Origin: Flavobacteriales bacterium
Lineage (GTDB): Bacteria; Bacteroidota; Bacteroidia; Flavobacteriales_F; PHOS-HE28
Direction of reading: 5' to 3'
Assembly: GCA_016715995.1 (NCBI GenBank)
Contig: JADJXF010000026.1
Span: forward strand, 1 to 64,000
DNA: 64,000 nucleotides
Position numbers and translations under genes: made by a program. Within the stretch, counting starts at the first letter, position 1, and each line of letters opens with the position of its first letter. Positions 32,503 through 41,242 of this stretch are shown here, in pieces. Under the pieces are notes generated by a model. The model did not search any database. It saw only the letters and a program-made list of their open reading frames with translations, and was not told the DNA's origin.

Positions 32503-32912
32503 CGGGCAAGGATTGCTGCGATATCCGGCTTGAAATACCCAGGCCCCTTCATCACCTTCCCATCCTCGCGATAGATGGGCTTGCCATCCGCGCCGAGCTT
32601 GCTCATGTTGCTCCGTTGGATCTCTCGAAAGACTTGATCGATCTTGTGTTCGAGTCCGTGCTTCAGCAATGTGCCGCACAGGATGTACAGGATGTCTCCG
32701 AGCGCATCCGCTACCTCGACGAGATCGCCCTTCATCGCGGCATCGAGGTATTCCTCATTCTCTTCGCGGATGAGCTTGTAGCGCAGCAGCGCCTCGCGGT
32801 CGCCAATGTCCCCGGTGGGGCGATCCGCATTCGGTATCCCGAAAGCTTCGTGGAAGGCGCGCACATGCTCCGTCGCCTCGGTCAGCGTGAGTGCTTGGGT
32901 GGTAGTCTCCAT
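32499..32912 (-). CDS. MazG-like nucleoside triphosphate pyrophosphohydrolase
   Basis: 137 residues of the all-alpha NTP pyrophosphatase superfamily, which cuts (d)NTPs to monophosphate and pyrophosphate and cleans the nucleotide pool. The metal-binding EExxE...ExxD set is EENEE (50-54) and EVADALGD (66-73). The N-terminal helix EHVRAFHEAFGIPNADRP and the C-terminal IQRSNMSKLGADGKP, YREDGKVMKGPGY, are typical of the phage-type/HisE-like branch. It is transcribed away from the bat operon from a box six bases before its ATG, followed by the coupled DUF4442 gene. The preferred nucleotide is unknown. Confidence 0.87.
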   Translation of the reverse strand: METTTQALTLTEATEHVRAFHEAFGIPNADRPTGDIGDREALLRYKLIREENEEYLDAAMKGDLVEVADALGDILYILCGTLLKHGLEHKIDQVFREIQRSNMSKLGADGKPIYREDGKVMKGPGYFKPDIAAILAR

Positions 32913-32918
32913 GGCGGT

Positions 32919-32926
32919 CGAAAGTA
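32919..32926 (-). promoter_or_regulatory. Candidate -7 box for the MazG-like gene
   Basis: Minus-strand TACTTTCG, six bases before the ATG, the same octamer as at the sigma factor gene. Confidence 0.42.
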
Positions 32927-32997
32927 GCCAGCGGCGACGGGCCTGGGCTTAACACACTTTAACCGGTGGCTTGTTCCCTGCCGGATAGCCCTCCGAG

Positions 32998-33005
32998 CAC
33001 CTTTG
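32998..33005 (+). promoter_or_regulatory. Candidate -7 box for the moxR/bat operon
   Basis: CACCTTTG, identical to the box before the two-component operon. A perfect hairpin CGGCC-AAA-GGCCG (33017-33029) lies in the predicted leader before the ATG at 33043 and could affect expression. Confidence 0.4.
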
Positions 33006-33042
33006 CGTTCACCTTTCGGCCAAAGGCCGATCGCAGAAACCC

Positions 33043-34071
33043 ATGGAACAGACCTTGACCAGCGCACCGCAGCCCGTGACCTCCGAGAGCATCCGCGCGC
33101 TGAACGACCGGATCCAGCAAGCAAGCGCCTTCGTTGACCTGATCGATCGCGAGATGGAGAAGGTGATCGTGGGCCAGAAAGACATGGTGCAGAAGCTGCT
33201 GGTGGCCCTGCTGGCCGATGGCCATGTGCTGCTGGAAGGTGTTCCGGGTTTGGCCAAGACCATGGCGATCAAGACCCTCTCGCGCACCATCGACGCGGGC
33301 TTCAGCCGCATCCAGTTCACGCCAGACCTGCTGCCCGCTGACCTCATCGGCACGCTCATCTACAGTCAGCGCAGCGAGGAGTTCACCGTGAAGAAAGGAC
33401 CCATCTTCAGCAATTTCATCCTCGCCGATGAGATCAACCGCGCGCCGGCCAAGGTGCAGAGCGCGCTGCTTGAGGCGATGCAGGAACGCCAGGTCACCAT
33501 CGGCACCACCACTTATCCGCTGCCCGAGCCCTTCCTGGTGCTGGCCACCATGAACCCCATCGAGCAGGAAGGCACCTATCCCCTTCCCGAGGCGCAGACC
33601 GATCGCTTCATGCTGAAGGTGGTGCTCGATTACCCGCGGCGCGAGGAAGAGAAGCTCATCATCCGCCAGAACACCCGCCCCGGCGGCATGCCCGAGCCGC
33701 AGCTGGTGGTGACCCCAGCGGAAATCCTTCATGCACGCCAGCTGGTGCGCGAGGTATACATGGATGAGAAGATCGAGCAGTACATCGTGGACATCGTTTT
33801 CGCCACACGGACCCCCGACCAGTACAAGCTCGGCGACCTCACCAGCATGATCGCCTTCGGAGGCAGCCCACGCGCCAGCATCAACATGGCGCTCGCCGCG
33901 AAGGCCTTCGCCTTCACCAAGCGGCGGGGCTACGTGATCCCCGAGGACGTGCGCGCGGTATGCCCCGATGTGCTGCGCCACCGCATCGGCCTCACCTACG
34001 AAGCGGAGGCGGAGAACATCAGCGTGCGCGAGATCATCGATCGCGTGCTGAATACTGTTGAAGTGCCTTGA
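33043..34071 (+). CDS. MoxR-family AAA+ ATPase
   Basis: 342 residues, cytoplasmic. Walker A GVPGLAKT (66-73), Walker B FILADEINR (125-133), sensor 1 in LATMNPIEQEGTYPLPEAQ, and the Arg finger region QTDRFML are all intact, followed by the lid domain. MoxR ATPases act as chaperones that activate von Willebrand factor A (VWA) proteins, here the two encoded downstream. It heads the bat cluster. A 90-base gap separates it from the DUF58 gene, so an additional internal promoter is possible. Confidence 0.95.
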   Translation: MEQTLTSAPQPVTSESIRALNDRIQQASAFVDLIDREMEKVIVGQKDMVQKLLVALLADGHVLLEGVPGLAKTMAIKTLSRTIDAGFSRIQFTPDLLPADLIGTLIYSQRSEEFTVKKGPIFSNFILADEINRAPAKVQSALLEAMQERQVTIGTTTYPLPEPFLVLATMNPIEQEGTYPLPEAQTDRFMLKVVLDYPRREEEKLIIRQNTRPGGMPEPQLVVTPAEILHARQLVREVYMDEKIEQYIVDIVFATRTPDQYKLGDLTSMIAFGGSPRASINMALAAKAFAFTKRRGYVIPEDVRAVCPDVLRHRIGLTYEAEAENISVREIIDRVLNTVEVP

Positions 34072-34161
34072 GCCAATAGGCAGAAGGCTGCTGGCAGTGC
34101 GATCATCTTCCCGCCAGCGATTTCCAACTGCCCTTTTGCTGAATGCCTGCTGACCGCCGAC

Positions 34162-35049
34162 ATGGATACCGCGCAACACACCAAGGAGCTCCTGAAGAAG
34201 GTGCGCATCGTCGAGCTGAAGACGCGCGGCCTGAGCGAGCACATCTTCAGCGGTGAGTACCACAGCGCATTCAAGGGCCGCGGCATGACCTTCAGCGAGG
34301 TGCGCGAATACAGCCCCGGCGATGAGGTACGCACAATCGATTGGAACGTCACGGCGCGCTTCGGCCATCCCTTCGTGAAGGTCTTCGAGGAGGAGCGAGA
34401 GCTGACCGTGATGCTGCTGGCCGACCTGAGCGGTTCGGAGGATTTCGGCAGCACGCACCAACTGAAGCGCGAGCTGATCACCGAGGTGTGCGCCACCATC
34501 GCTTTCAGCGCGATCAAGAACAACGATAAAGTGGGTCTGCTGCTCTTCACCGGGCAGGTGGAGAAATTCATCCCTCCCAAGAAGGGCCGCGCCCACATCC
34601 TGCGCATCGTACGCGAGCTGATTGAATTCAAGCCGAAAGGCATCGGCACGGACATCGCCGGAGCCTTGCGCTACCTGAACAACGTCATCAAGAAAAGGAG
34701 CATCGCGTTCCTGGTGAGCGACCTGATGGCCACGGGCTACGAGGATGCGCTGAAGATCGCCAACCGCCGGCACGACCTCGTGGCCTTACGCACCACCGAC
34801 CCCCGCGAGAGCGAGCTCCCCAAGGTGGGGCTGGTGCGCTTCACCGATCCGGAGACCGGTGAGCTGCGTTGGGTGGACACCGGCAGCAAGAGCGTGCGCA
34901 ACGCCTTTCGGGCAGCCGCCCTCAAGCATCAGCAACGGACGCGGGAGATCCTGCAGCGCAGCGGCGTGGACCATGCAGTCATCTCCACCAGCGAAGGCTA
35001 TGTACGGCCGTTGATGCGGCTCTTCAAGCAACGGGAGACGGCACGATGA
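34162..35049 (+). CDS. DUF58 domain protein of the bat operon
   Basis: 295 residues. The DUF58 signature HSAFKGRGMTFSEVREYSPGDEVRTIDWNVTAR is at about 33-66 (short pieces EYSPGD and IDWN are diagnostic), followed by a degenerate VWA-like fold (ELTVMLLADLSGSEDF, LLLFTGQVE). In moxR operons it is thought to act with MoxR and the VWA proteins; its molecular job is unknown. Its TGA overlaps the next ATG by 4 bases. Confidence 0.92.
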   Translation: MDTAQHTKELLKKVRIVELKTRGLSEHIFSGEYHSAFKGRGMTFSEVREYSPGDEVRTIDWNVTARFGHPFVKVFEEERELTVMLLADLSGSEDFGSTHQLKRELITEVCATIAFSAIKNNDKVGLLLFTGQVEKFIPPKKGRAHILRIVRELIEFKPKGIGTDIAGALRYLNNVIKKRSIAFLVSDLMATGYEDALKIANRRHDLVALRTTDPRESELPKVGLVRFTDPETGELRWVDTGSKSVRNAFRAAALKHQQRTREILQRSGVDHAVISTSEGYVRPLMRLFKQRETAR

Positions 35050-35972
35050 GAAGGTTCGCTGCCATCGGTCTGTTGGTGCACCTCGGGGCATTGGCCCAGG
35101 AGGGTCGGCAAGTGCGCGCCGCGCTGGAGCAGGAATCCATGCGCGTCGGTGAACAGGTGGTGCTTCGCCTGAGCGCGCCCGCCGATGGTCCTGCGGTGGA
35201 ATGGCCGGTGATCGGCGATACGCTCACCAGCCGGATTGAGGTGATCCATGCGGCGGGGCCTGATACCATGCCCATGAACGGCCGCGGCGCCAAGCAAGCC
35301 ATTCTGGAATTGAAACTCACAGCATTCGATACGGGCTATTGGGCCATACCACCGTTGCGCTTTCGCATTGATGGGAAAGAAGCAGAGACGAATCCCTTGC
35401 TGCTGCGTGTACAAGGCGTGCCCATCGATTCCAGCGGAGCACCACGGCCACTGAAGCCGCTCATCGAAGCGCCGTTCAGCCCCTTGTGGTGGGCGCGTGA
35501 GCACGCGGCATGGCTCGCAGGTGCGGCCGCCATCATCGCCCTGGCCGCGCTGGTTCTCTTCCTCCGCAAGCGGAAACCGACGAAAGCGCCTGAAGCAGCG
35601 CCTGTGATCCTCCTTCCCTTGCACGAGCAGGTGCTGGCCCAGTTGCAGGCGTTGGAGCGCGAACGCCTGTGGCAACTCGGCGAGCATAAGGCCTATCAGT
35701 CGCGCCTCACCGACATCCTGCGCGGATACATCGAGGAGCGCTACCACGTGCCTGCCTTGGAACGAACCACCGATGAACTGCTGCACGAGCTGCGCGTCAG
35801 CCAGATGGGCTCGGAGCATCAGATGCTGCTGGCCAACATGCTGCGGGCAGCCGATCTCGTGAAATTCGCCAAAGCGGTTCCCACCTCTTTGGAGAATGAG
35901 CAGATGATGACCAGCGCCATCCGCTTCGTGCGCGAGACCGCTCAACAAATACCAGCCACCCATGCGGCGTGA
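35046..35972 (+). CDS. Bat-operon membrane protein with periplasmic beta domain
   Basis: 308 residues: signal peptide (IGLLVHLGALAQ), a periplasmic beta domain (about 20-150) that resembles one BatD-type immunoglobulin-like unit, a membrane helix AWLAGAAAIIALAALVLFL, and a cytoplasmic helical tail with LTDILRGYIEERYHVPALERTTDELL. That tail resembles the C-terminal part of BatD and of proteins that sit between DUF58 and batA in many Bacteroidota. It overlaps both neighbours. Likely a membrane scaffold for the VWA proteins; this is inferred from context. Confidence 0.82.
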   Translation: MRRFAAIGLLVHLGALAQEGRQVRAALEQESMRVGEQVVLRLSAPADGPAVEWPVIGDTLTSRIEVIHAAGPDTMPMNGRGAKQAILELKLTAFDTGYWAIPPLRFRIDGKEAETNPLLLRVQGVPIDSSGAPRPLKPLIEAPFSPLWWAREHAAWLAGAAAIIALAALVLFLRKRKPTKAPEAAPVILLPLHEQVLAQLQALERERLWQLGEHKAYQSRLTDILRGYIEERYHVPALERTTDELLHELRVSQMGSEHQMLLANMLRAADLVKFAKAVPTSLENEQMMTSAIRFVRETAQQIPATHAA

Positions 35973-37044
35973 CACCGACACCTGGCTAATGATCGCTTGG
36001 GTTGTAGCGGCGCTGACTGCGGTCGCGGTGGCGATCCTGCTCGTGTCGCGCCGGTATGATCTGGCGCAGCCCCTCTGGTTGCTCGGGATGCTGGCTGCGG
36101 CACCGGTCATCGTGCTTCAGGTCCTGCGCGAGCGGCGACGGTCGGCGCAGGTGCGCCTCTCGGTGCTGAGCGCACAACTGCCACGCCGCATGGGGCTGCG
36201 TCCGCTCTTCCGTGCATTGCCACTGGCGGCCATCATCGGCGGCATCGGCCTCATGCTGATCGCCATGGCGCGTCCCCAGGCCGAGGACAGCTCGGAGAAT
36301 GTCCATCGCGAAGGCATCGACATCATCATCGCGCTCGATGTCTCGGGCAGCATGCTCGCCAAGGACCTCAAACCCGACCGTCTCGATGCGAGCAAACGCG
36401 TGGCGATGGACTTCATCGACGGTCGTCCGAATGACCGCATCGGGCTGGTGGTCTACGAGGGCGATGCCTTCACGCAGTGTCCGCTGACCACCGATCACGA
36501 TGTGCTCAAGACCCTGTTCGCCGACGCCCGGTCGGGGCTGATTGAAGGCGGGACCGCCGTGGGCATGGGACTGGCCACGGCGCTGAACCGTTTGCGCGAG
36601 AGCGAAGCCAAGAGCAAAGTGGTGATCCTTCTCACCGATGGTGTGAACAATACCGGCACGGTGCAACCGATTGATGCCGCGCTCATCGCCCAGCAACTCG
36701 GAATCCGCGTGTACACCATCGGGGTGGGCACCCGGGGCAAGGCGCTCTCACCCGTGGGCCGGTATCCCGATGGCACCCTGCACTTCGAGTACGTGGACGT
36801 GGACCTCGATGAGAAGACGATGGAGCGCATCGCAAGCACCACTGGCGGCCACTACTTCCGCGCAACCGACGAGCGGAAGCTCAAGGACATCTATGCGGAG
36901 ATCGACCGGCTGGAGAAGACGCGCATCGAGGTGGAGCAGTTCAGCTTCAAGGTGGAGAAGTTCCACAAGCTCGCGCTCTTCGGCACGCTGCTCGTGCTAG
37001 GCGGCTTCGTCACCGACAAACTCCTGTTCCGCGGCATGGCATGA
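35962..37044 (+). CDS. batA: BatA, VWA-domain membrane protein
   Basis: 360 residues. Two N-terminal membrane helices (about 10-28 and 36-53), a third at 85-103, then a VWA domain on the periplasmic side with the metal ion-dependent adhesion site DVSGS (126-130) and later T-G-V-N-N-T, and a C-terminal helix LALFGTLLVLGGFVTD. In Bacteroides fragilis bat genes were linked to aerotolerance; the mechanism is unresolved. The MIDAS is complete, so a divalent metal could be bound. It overlaps batB by 4 bases. Confidence 0.92.
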   Translation: MRRDTDTWLMIAWVVAALTAVAVAILLVSRRYDLAQPLWLLGMLAAAPVIVLQVLRERRRSAQVRLSVLSAQLPRRMGLRPLFRALPLAAIIGGIGLMLIAMARPQAEDSSENVHREGIDIIIALDVSGSMLAKDLKPDRLDASKRVAMDFIDGRPNDRIGLVVYEGDAFTQCPLTTDHDVLKTLFADARSGLIEGGTAVGMGLATALNRLRESEAKSKVVILLTDGVNNTGTVQPIDAALIAQQLGIRVYTIGVGTRGKALSPVGRYPDGTLHFEYVDVDLDEKTMERIASTTGGHYFRATDERKLKDIYAEIDRLEKTRIEVEQFSFKVEKFHKLALFGTLLVLGGFVTDKLLFRGMA

Positions 37045-38186
37045 GCACGCGCACCACATACCGATGGGGAATCGCGGCGGCGGCGGTGCTCACGGCTGAG
37101 CTATTGGCCTGGATGATCATGCTTGCGGCCTGGTGGCTACTGGAGAACCGTGTGGACGCCTTCCGCTGGGACCACCCGGAGATGCTCCGATGGATGCTCA
37201 TAGGCCCCCTGCTGGCACTCCTCTTCCTCACTGATTTTGCCTGGCGCAATCGCGCGCTGCGCCGGTTCGCCGCTCCGGACACCGTGGCCCGCATGGTCCC
37301 AGGCATATCCACCACGCGTCCAGTACTCCGTTTCATGCTGCTCCGGCATGCACTGGGACTCGCGGTGGTAGCGCTTGCGGCGCCGCAGTTCGGCTCTCAT
37401 CCGCAGGAGGTGAAAGCCAAGGGCATCGACCTCGTGCTCGCCGTGGACGTGAGCAACAGCATGGAGTGCCAGGATCTCCGGCCAAGCCGCATGGAAGCCG
37501 CGCAGCGCGCCATGGAACAGCTCATCGACCGCATGCGCGGCGATCGCCTGGGCATCGTGGTCTTCGCGGGCGATGCTTTCGTGCAGTTGCCCATCACGGC
37601 AGATCGCGCCGCGGCCCGCCTTTTCGCGCGTACGATCGGCACGGGCAGCGTCGGTACCCAAGGAACCGCCATCGGCGAGGCCATCGACCTTGCGGCTCGC
37701 AGCTTCGACAATGAGAGCGCAGCCAGCAAGGCCATCATCGTCATCACTGACGGCGAGAACCATGAGGACGACGCCATCGGCGCGGCGCAGCGCGCGGCGG
37801 AACAAGGCATCATCGTGCATTGCGTGGGCATGGGCACTCCGCAGGGCGGGCCGCTCCCCATCCGGCGCGGCAACCAGTTGCAAGGCTTCCGCAAGGACCG
37901 CAACGGCACCACCGTGGTGAGCCGCCTGGACGAAGCGCTGCTCGCGCGCATCGCCTCCGCTGGGAACGGCTCCTTCGTGCGCGCCACCAGCGGCAGCACC
38001 GGCATCCATGAACTCGTGGAGGAACTGCGCAAGCTGGATCGAGCGGAGACCGGCACCATCCGTTACACCGCGCACGACGATCAGTACCAATGGCCACTCG
38101 GAGCGGCCGTGCTCCTCTTGTTCATCCACCTGCTGCTCGGCGAGCGGCGAAACCCCCAGGCGCTATGGCTCCGCATCGCCACCTGA
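37041..38186 (+). CDS. batB: BatB, VWA-domain membrane protein
   Basis: 381 residues, paralogue of BatA with N-terminal helices (AAAAVLTAELLAWMIMLAAWW, LIGPLLALLFLTDFAW), a VWA domain with MIDAS DVSNS (136-140), the QLPITADRAAARLF segment and the second metal loop in IVITDGENHED. The Asn in place of Gly in DxSxS does not affect the coordinating residues. A C-terminal helix (WPLGAAVLLLFIHLLLGE) completes the membrane anchor. Its stop overlaps the start of the TPR lipoprotein gene (TGATG). Confidence 0.92.
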   Translation: MSTRTTYRWGIAAAAVLTAELLAWMIMLAAWWLLENRVDAFRWDHPEMLRWMLIGPLLALLFLTDFAWRNRALRRFAAPDTVARMVPGISTTRPVLRFMLLRHALGLAVVALAAPQFGSHPQEVKAKGIDLVLAVDVSNSMECQDLRPSRMEAAQRAMEQLIDRMRGDRLGIVVFAGDAFVQLPITADRAAARLFARTIGTGSVGTQGTAIGEAIDLAARSFDNESAASKAIIVITDGENHEDDAIGAAQRAAEQGIIVHCVGMGTPQGGPLPIRRGNQLQGFRKDRNGTTVVSRLDEALLARIASAGNGSFVRATSGSTGIHELVEELRKLDRAETGTIRYTAHDDQYQWPLGAAVLLLFIHLLLGERRNPQALWLRIAT

Positions 38187-38983
38187 TGGCACCCGCGCTG
38201 ATGGGCGCCATGCTGGTGCTCGGTTCATGCGGCACACCGGAGCAGCGGCTGGCGGATCGTGCGCTTCGCCTCGGCGCGCGCCACTACTTCGACAGCGCAT
38301 TCGTCCGCGCCGATAGCGCCTTCGCGATCGCCCCGCACGACGCACGTGCCGTGTATGACCGCGGGATGGCGGCGCAGGCCTCCTTCGCCTTCGGCGATGC
38401 GGCTTCGCACTTCGAGCAAGCGGCGGCCATGGACACGACAGCGCTCCGCCCACTTGCGCTATACAATCTGGGGCATGCGCGCTTGGATGAGGCCCGCGAT
38501 GCGGATACCACCATTGCGCGCATTCAGCACAACCTTGGTCGCACGGCTCCAGCCACCGATGACATCACTGACCGTGTGAGCGCCTTCGTCCTCACCGACT
38601 CGCTGAGCCGCGAGGCCACTCGCCTCGAAGGGCGGATCGACAGCGCGCTCGTCGGCGCCATTAACGGTTTCAAAGCCTGTCTGCGACTGACGCCCGCCGA
38701 TGAGGACGCACGGCATAACCTCGTGCTGGCGCAATCCATCTGGGCCAAGCGGCAGAAGGAGCGCAGCGACCGATCTAAGGATGGTGACAAGGACAAGGAC
38801 AAAGCGCTCACCGAAAAGGCCAAGCTGCTGCTTCAGCAGGCCGATGAACTGGTGGACCAGTACCGGTTCAAGGACGCGCTGCAACTCCTTCAAGGCGGAC
38901 TGAAGCAGGAGCCCAGCCTGAGCAACAAGAAGGAGTACATGGACAAGCTCGACCTTGTGACCAAAGCCGCTGAAGCCTCATGA
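38186..38983 (+). CDS. TPR lipoprotein of the bat operon
   Basis: 265 residues from ATG 38186 (an upstream ATG at 38165 is possible), with lipobox MLVLGSCG. TPR-like helices follow (HYFDSAFVRADSAFAIAPHD, ASFAFGDAASHFEQAAAMD, LRPLALYNLGHARLDEA) and a Lys/Asp-rich acidic-basic tract (RSKDGDKDKDKALTEKAK) near 200-218, then a last helical hairpin KDALQLLQGGLKQEPSLSNK. In other Bacteroidota this position holds BatC, a TPR protein. Here the role seems to be shared between this lipoprotein and the next gene. It overlaps that gene by 4 bases. Confidence 0.83.
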   Translation: MAPALMGAMLVLGSCGTPEQRLADRALRLGARHYFDSAFVRADSAFAIAPHDARAVYDRGMAAQASFAFGDAASHFEQAAAMDTTALRPLALYNLGHARLDEARDADTTIARIQHNLGRTAPATDDITDRVSAFVLTDSLSREATRLEGRIDSALVGAINGFKACLRLTPADEDARHNLVLAQSIWAKRQKERSDRSKDGDKDKDKALTEKAKLLLQQADELVDQYRFKDALQLLQGGLKQEPSLSNKKEYMDKLDLVTKAAEAS

Positions 38984-39495
38984 GCACCGCACGCCATCTC
39001 CTCCTCCTTGCGGGCATGCTCATGTGGCTCGCGGGTCGCGCGCAGACCACGCCCGAGGACTATTTCAACCTGGCCGCGCGTCAGTACGTGAAGGAAGACA
39101 AACGCCAGGCGCTGCGCACGTTGGACCTCGGCCTGCGCGCGCATCCGGAGGACCGCAAACTCCGCGGGCTTGCTGAAGCGCTCTTGAAGAACGAGCAGCA
39201 GAATCAGCAGGAACAACAGCAGGAGCAGCAGAACAAGGAAGAGCAGGAGCAGCAGAAGAAACAAGAGGAGCAAGCCAAGCAGGAAGAGCAGCGACAGCAG
39301 GAGGAAGCTCAGCAGGAGGAGCAGCAGCAGGAAGGCGATCAGGAGCGCAATACTCAACCGCGCGCAGGCGAGATCTCGCAGAAGGACGCGGAGCGGATGC
39401 TTGATGCGTTGGAGCGACGGGAGCAGGATGTGCAACAGCAGGTTCGCGCACGATTGCGGCCCGCCCGCCGCGTGCCCGTTGAAAAGGATTGGTGA
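38980..39495 (+). CDS. batC: BatC-like protein with Gln/Glu-rich tract
   Basis: 171 residues: signal peptide (LLLLAGMLMWLAGRAQ), a short helical repeat (YFNLAARQYVKEDKRQALRT), then a low-complexity Gln/Glu/Lys tract from about 71 to 122, and the conserved C-terminus ISQKDAERMLDALERREQDV...RVPVEKDW. That ending is the hallmark of BatC-type proteins. The tract is likely an extended charged helix or disordered linker in the periplasm. Ends one base before batD begins. Confidence 0.8.
   Translation: MSTARHLLLLAGMLMWLAGRAQTTPEDYFNLAARQYVKEDKRQALRTLDLGLRAHPEDRKLRGLAEALLKNEQQNQQEQQQEQQNKEEQEQQKKQEEQAKQEEQRQQEEAQQEEQQQEGDQERNTQPRAGEISQKDAERMLDALERREQDVQQQVRARLRPARRVPVEKDW
39190..39345 (+). repeat. 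Low-complexity CAG/GAG tract inside batC
   Basis: About 52 codons almost only Gln, Glu and Lys. Such imperfect trinucleotide runs are prone to length change by slippage, so the tract length may vary between strains. Confidence 0.75.
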
Positions 39496-39496
39496 C

Positions 39497-41242
39497 ATGA
39501 GACGAGGAAGCCCCGCCATCATCGCCCTTGTGCTCGCTTTCAGTGCGGCGCTCCCGCTCGTCGCGCAGGAGATCAGCTTCACGGCCAGCGTGGACCGCAA
39601 TGCGATCGCAGCCGGCGATCAGGTCAGGCTCACCATCACGCTTGCCAATTCCCAGGAGCGCTTCACGCCGCCCGATCTCGGCGGGCTCGTTGTGGTGGCC
39701 GGCCCCCATGAGAGCAGCAGCTTCAACTTCATCAACGGCCGCACGAGCAGCACGGTGACGCGCACCTGGGTACTCAGCGCCACGCAGCCGGGGAAGTACA
39801 CTATCGGCCCTGCGCGGGTGAAGGTGGGGCGCGGCACCATCGAGACCGAGTCCATTACCATCGAGGTGAGCAAAGGCCAAGTGCAGGGCAGCGACCCTGC
39901 GGTGCAGCGCGCGCAGCAGGGCGACCCCAACCTCTTCATCATCGTCTCGCTGAACCGGAGCAAGGCGTACGTTGGTGAGCCGGTGGTTGCTTCCTACCAC
40001 CTCTATAACCGCTACACTGGGCTGGAAGCGCCGAAGAGCGAGCCGCCGCAACTGAACGGGTTCTGGAGCGAGGAACTCAACACGGAGAGCGCGCGCTGGG
40101 AGGAGAAGGTGGTCAATGGCATCGGCTACCGGGTTATCCTGATCAAGCAGCAGCTGCTGTTCCCGCAGCGGAGCGGCAAACTGCGGATTGAGCCGATGAC
40201 CTTGAACTGCATCGTGAACCGGAATTTCTTCAACCGCGGCACGGCCGTGGATGTGCGTAGCAACGCTGTTGAATTCACTGCCCTTCCGCTGCCGGGCGGT
40301 GCGCCGGCCGATTTCAGCGGCGCGGTGGGCGAGCTCACGCTGGAGGTGCAGGCCGACCGCAAGCAGGTGAAGGTGAACGAGGCCATCGAGGTGACCGTGC
40401 GGCTGAGCGGACGAAGCAACCTGAAGCTCGTGGACGCGCCCAAGCTGTCGTTCCCCTCCGATCTCGAGAGCTACGAGCCGAAGGTGACGGACAAGATCTC
40501 CGTGTCCGCTCAGGGCATGAGCGGCTCGCGCGGCTTCCAGTATACGGTGATCCCCCGCCATGAAGGCCGTTACGACCTCGGTGCCATCGACATGAGCTAT
40601 TTCGATACGCGCACGGGCACCTACAAGAGCCTGCGGAGCGAACCCTTGGTGATCGACGTGGCACCGGGCGACGCGAGCACCATCACCACCACCGCACCGA
40701 GCCTGCGGTCGGATGTAGTCGCGCTCGATAGCGACATCCGTTTCATCCGTTCCGGCGATGCGCGCTTGCGGCTGAAGGGCCATGGGCTATTCGGCAGCTG
40801 GCCTTGGGTGGCCGGCATGTCTGCCCCAGGCCTGCTCTTCATCGGCTTCACCTTCTGGGATAGCCGTCGGCGCCGACTGATGGGCGATGCCGAAGGCTTG
40901 CGCCGCAGTCGCGCCGAGAAGGCCGCTCGCCGCCGTCTTCAGGAAGCCGCTGCAGCCCTGAAGCAAGGTCAGGCAGCGCCCTTCTATGCAGCCTTGTCGA
41001 AGGCCATGCACGGCTATGTAGCGGATAAGTTCGGACTGGGCATCGCCGATGTGAACGAACGGGAGCTTCGCCGGCGTATGGGTCATACACCGGATGGAGA
41101 CGAGGTCTCCGCGCAGCTTTTGAAGTTGATCGCGCATTGCGACATGGCGCGCTTCGCACCGGTGGAGGACCAGCCTCGTGCCGAGCTCTATGAAGAGGCG
41201 CTTGTGCTCATCCAACGCATCGAACGTTTCGCGCGCGCATGA
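39497..41242 (+). CDS. batD: BatD, oxygen-tolerance-type membrane protein
   Basis: 581 residues. Signal peptide (LVLAFSAALPLVAQ), then Ig-like beta domains: ISFTASVDRNAIAAGDQVRLTITL, the segment VVVAGPHESSSFNFINGRTSSTVT typical of BatD, FIIVSLNRSKAYVGEPVVASYHLY, and LTLEVQADRKQVKVNEAIEVTV. One membrane helix near 435-455 (WVAGMSAPGLLFIGFTFW) is followed by a cytoplasmic helical tail (YAALSKAMHGYVADKFGLGIADVNERELRRRM). The ATG at 39497 begins the signal peptide. It overlaps batE by 4 bases. Probably binds the VWA proteins in the periplasm (inferred). Confidence 0.92.
   Translation: MRRGSPAIIALVLAFSAALPLVAQEISFTASVDRNAIAAGDQVRLTITLANSQERFTPPDLGGLVVVAGPHESSSFNFINGRTSSTVTRTWVLSATQPGKYTIGPARVKVGRGTIETESITIEVSKGQVQGSDPAVQRAQQGDPNLFIIVSLNRSKAYVGEPVVASYHLYNRYTGLEAPKSEPPQLNGFWSEELNTESARWEEKVVNGIGYRVILIKQQLLFPQRSGKLRIEPMTLNCIVNRNFFNRGTAVDVRSNAVEFTALPLPGGAPADFSGAVGELTLEVQADRKQVKVNEAIEVTVRLSGRSNLKLVDAPKLSFPSDLESYEPKVTDKISVSAQGMSGSRGFQYTVIPRHEGRYDLGAIDMSYFDTRTGTYKSLRSEPLVIDVAPGDASTITTTAPSLRSDVVALDSDIRFIRSGDARLRLKGHGLFGSWPWVAGMSAPGLLFIGFTFWDSRRRRLMGDAEGLRRSRAEKAARRRLQEAAAALKQGQAAPFYAALSKAMHGYVADKFGLGIADVNERELRRRMGHTPDGDEVSAQLLKLIAHCDMARFAPVEDQPRAELYEEALVLIQRIERFARA

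Noticed and set aside
33017..33029. Riboswitch in the moxR leader
   Set aside because: Only a simple 5-bp hairpin with AAA loop; no conserved aptamer features.
32959..34773. Minus-strand 604-codon open frame opposite moxR and DUF58
   Set aside because: Antisense shadow of two clear genes; its translation is His/Ala/Leu-rich without motifs, as GC-rich third positions often give.
39065..40783. Minus-strand 572-codon open frame opposite batC/batD
   Set aside because: Shadow of batD; no signal peptide or domain, biased composition.
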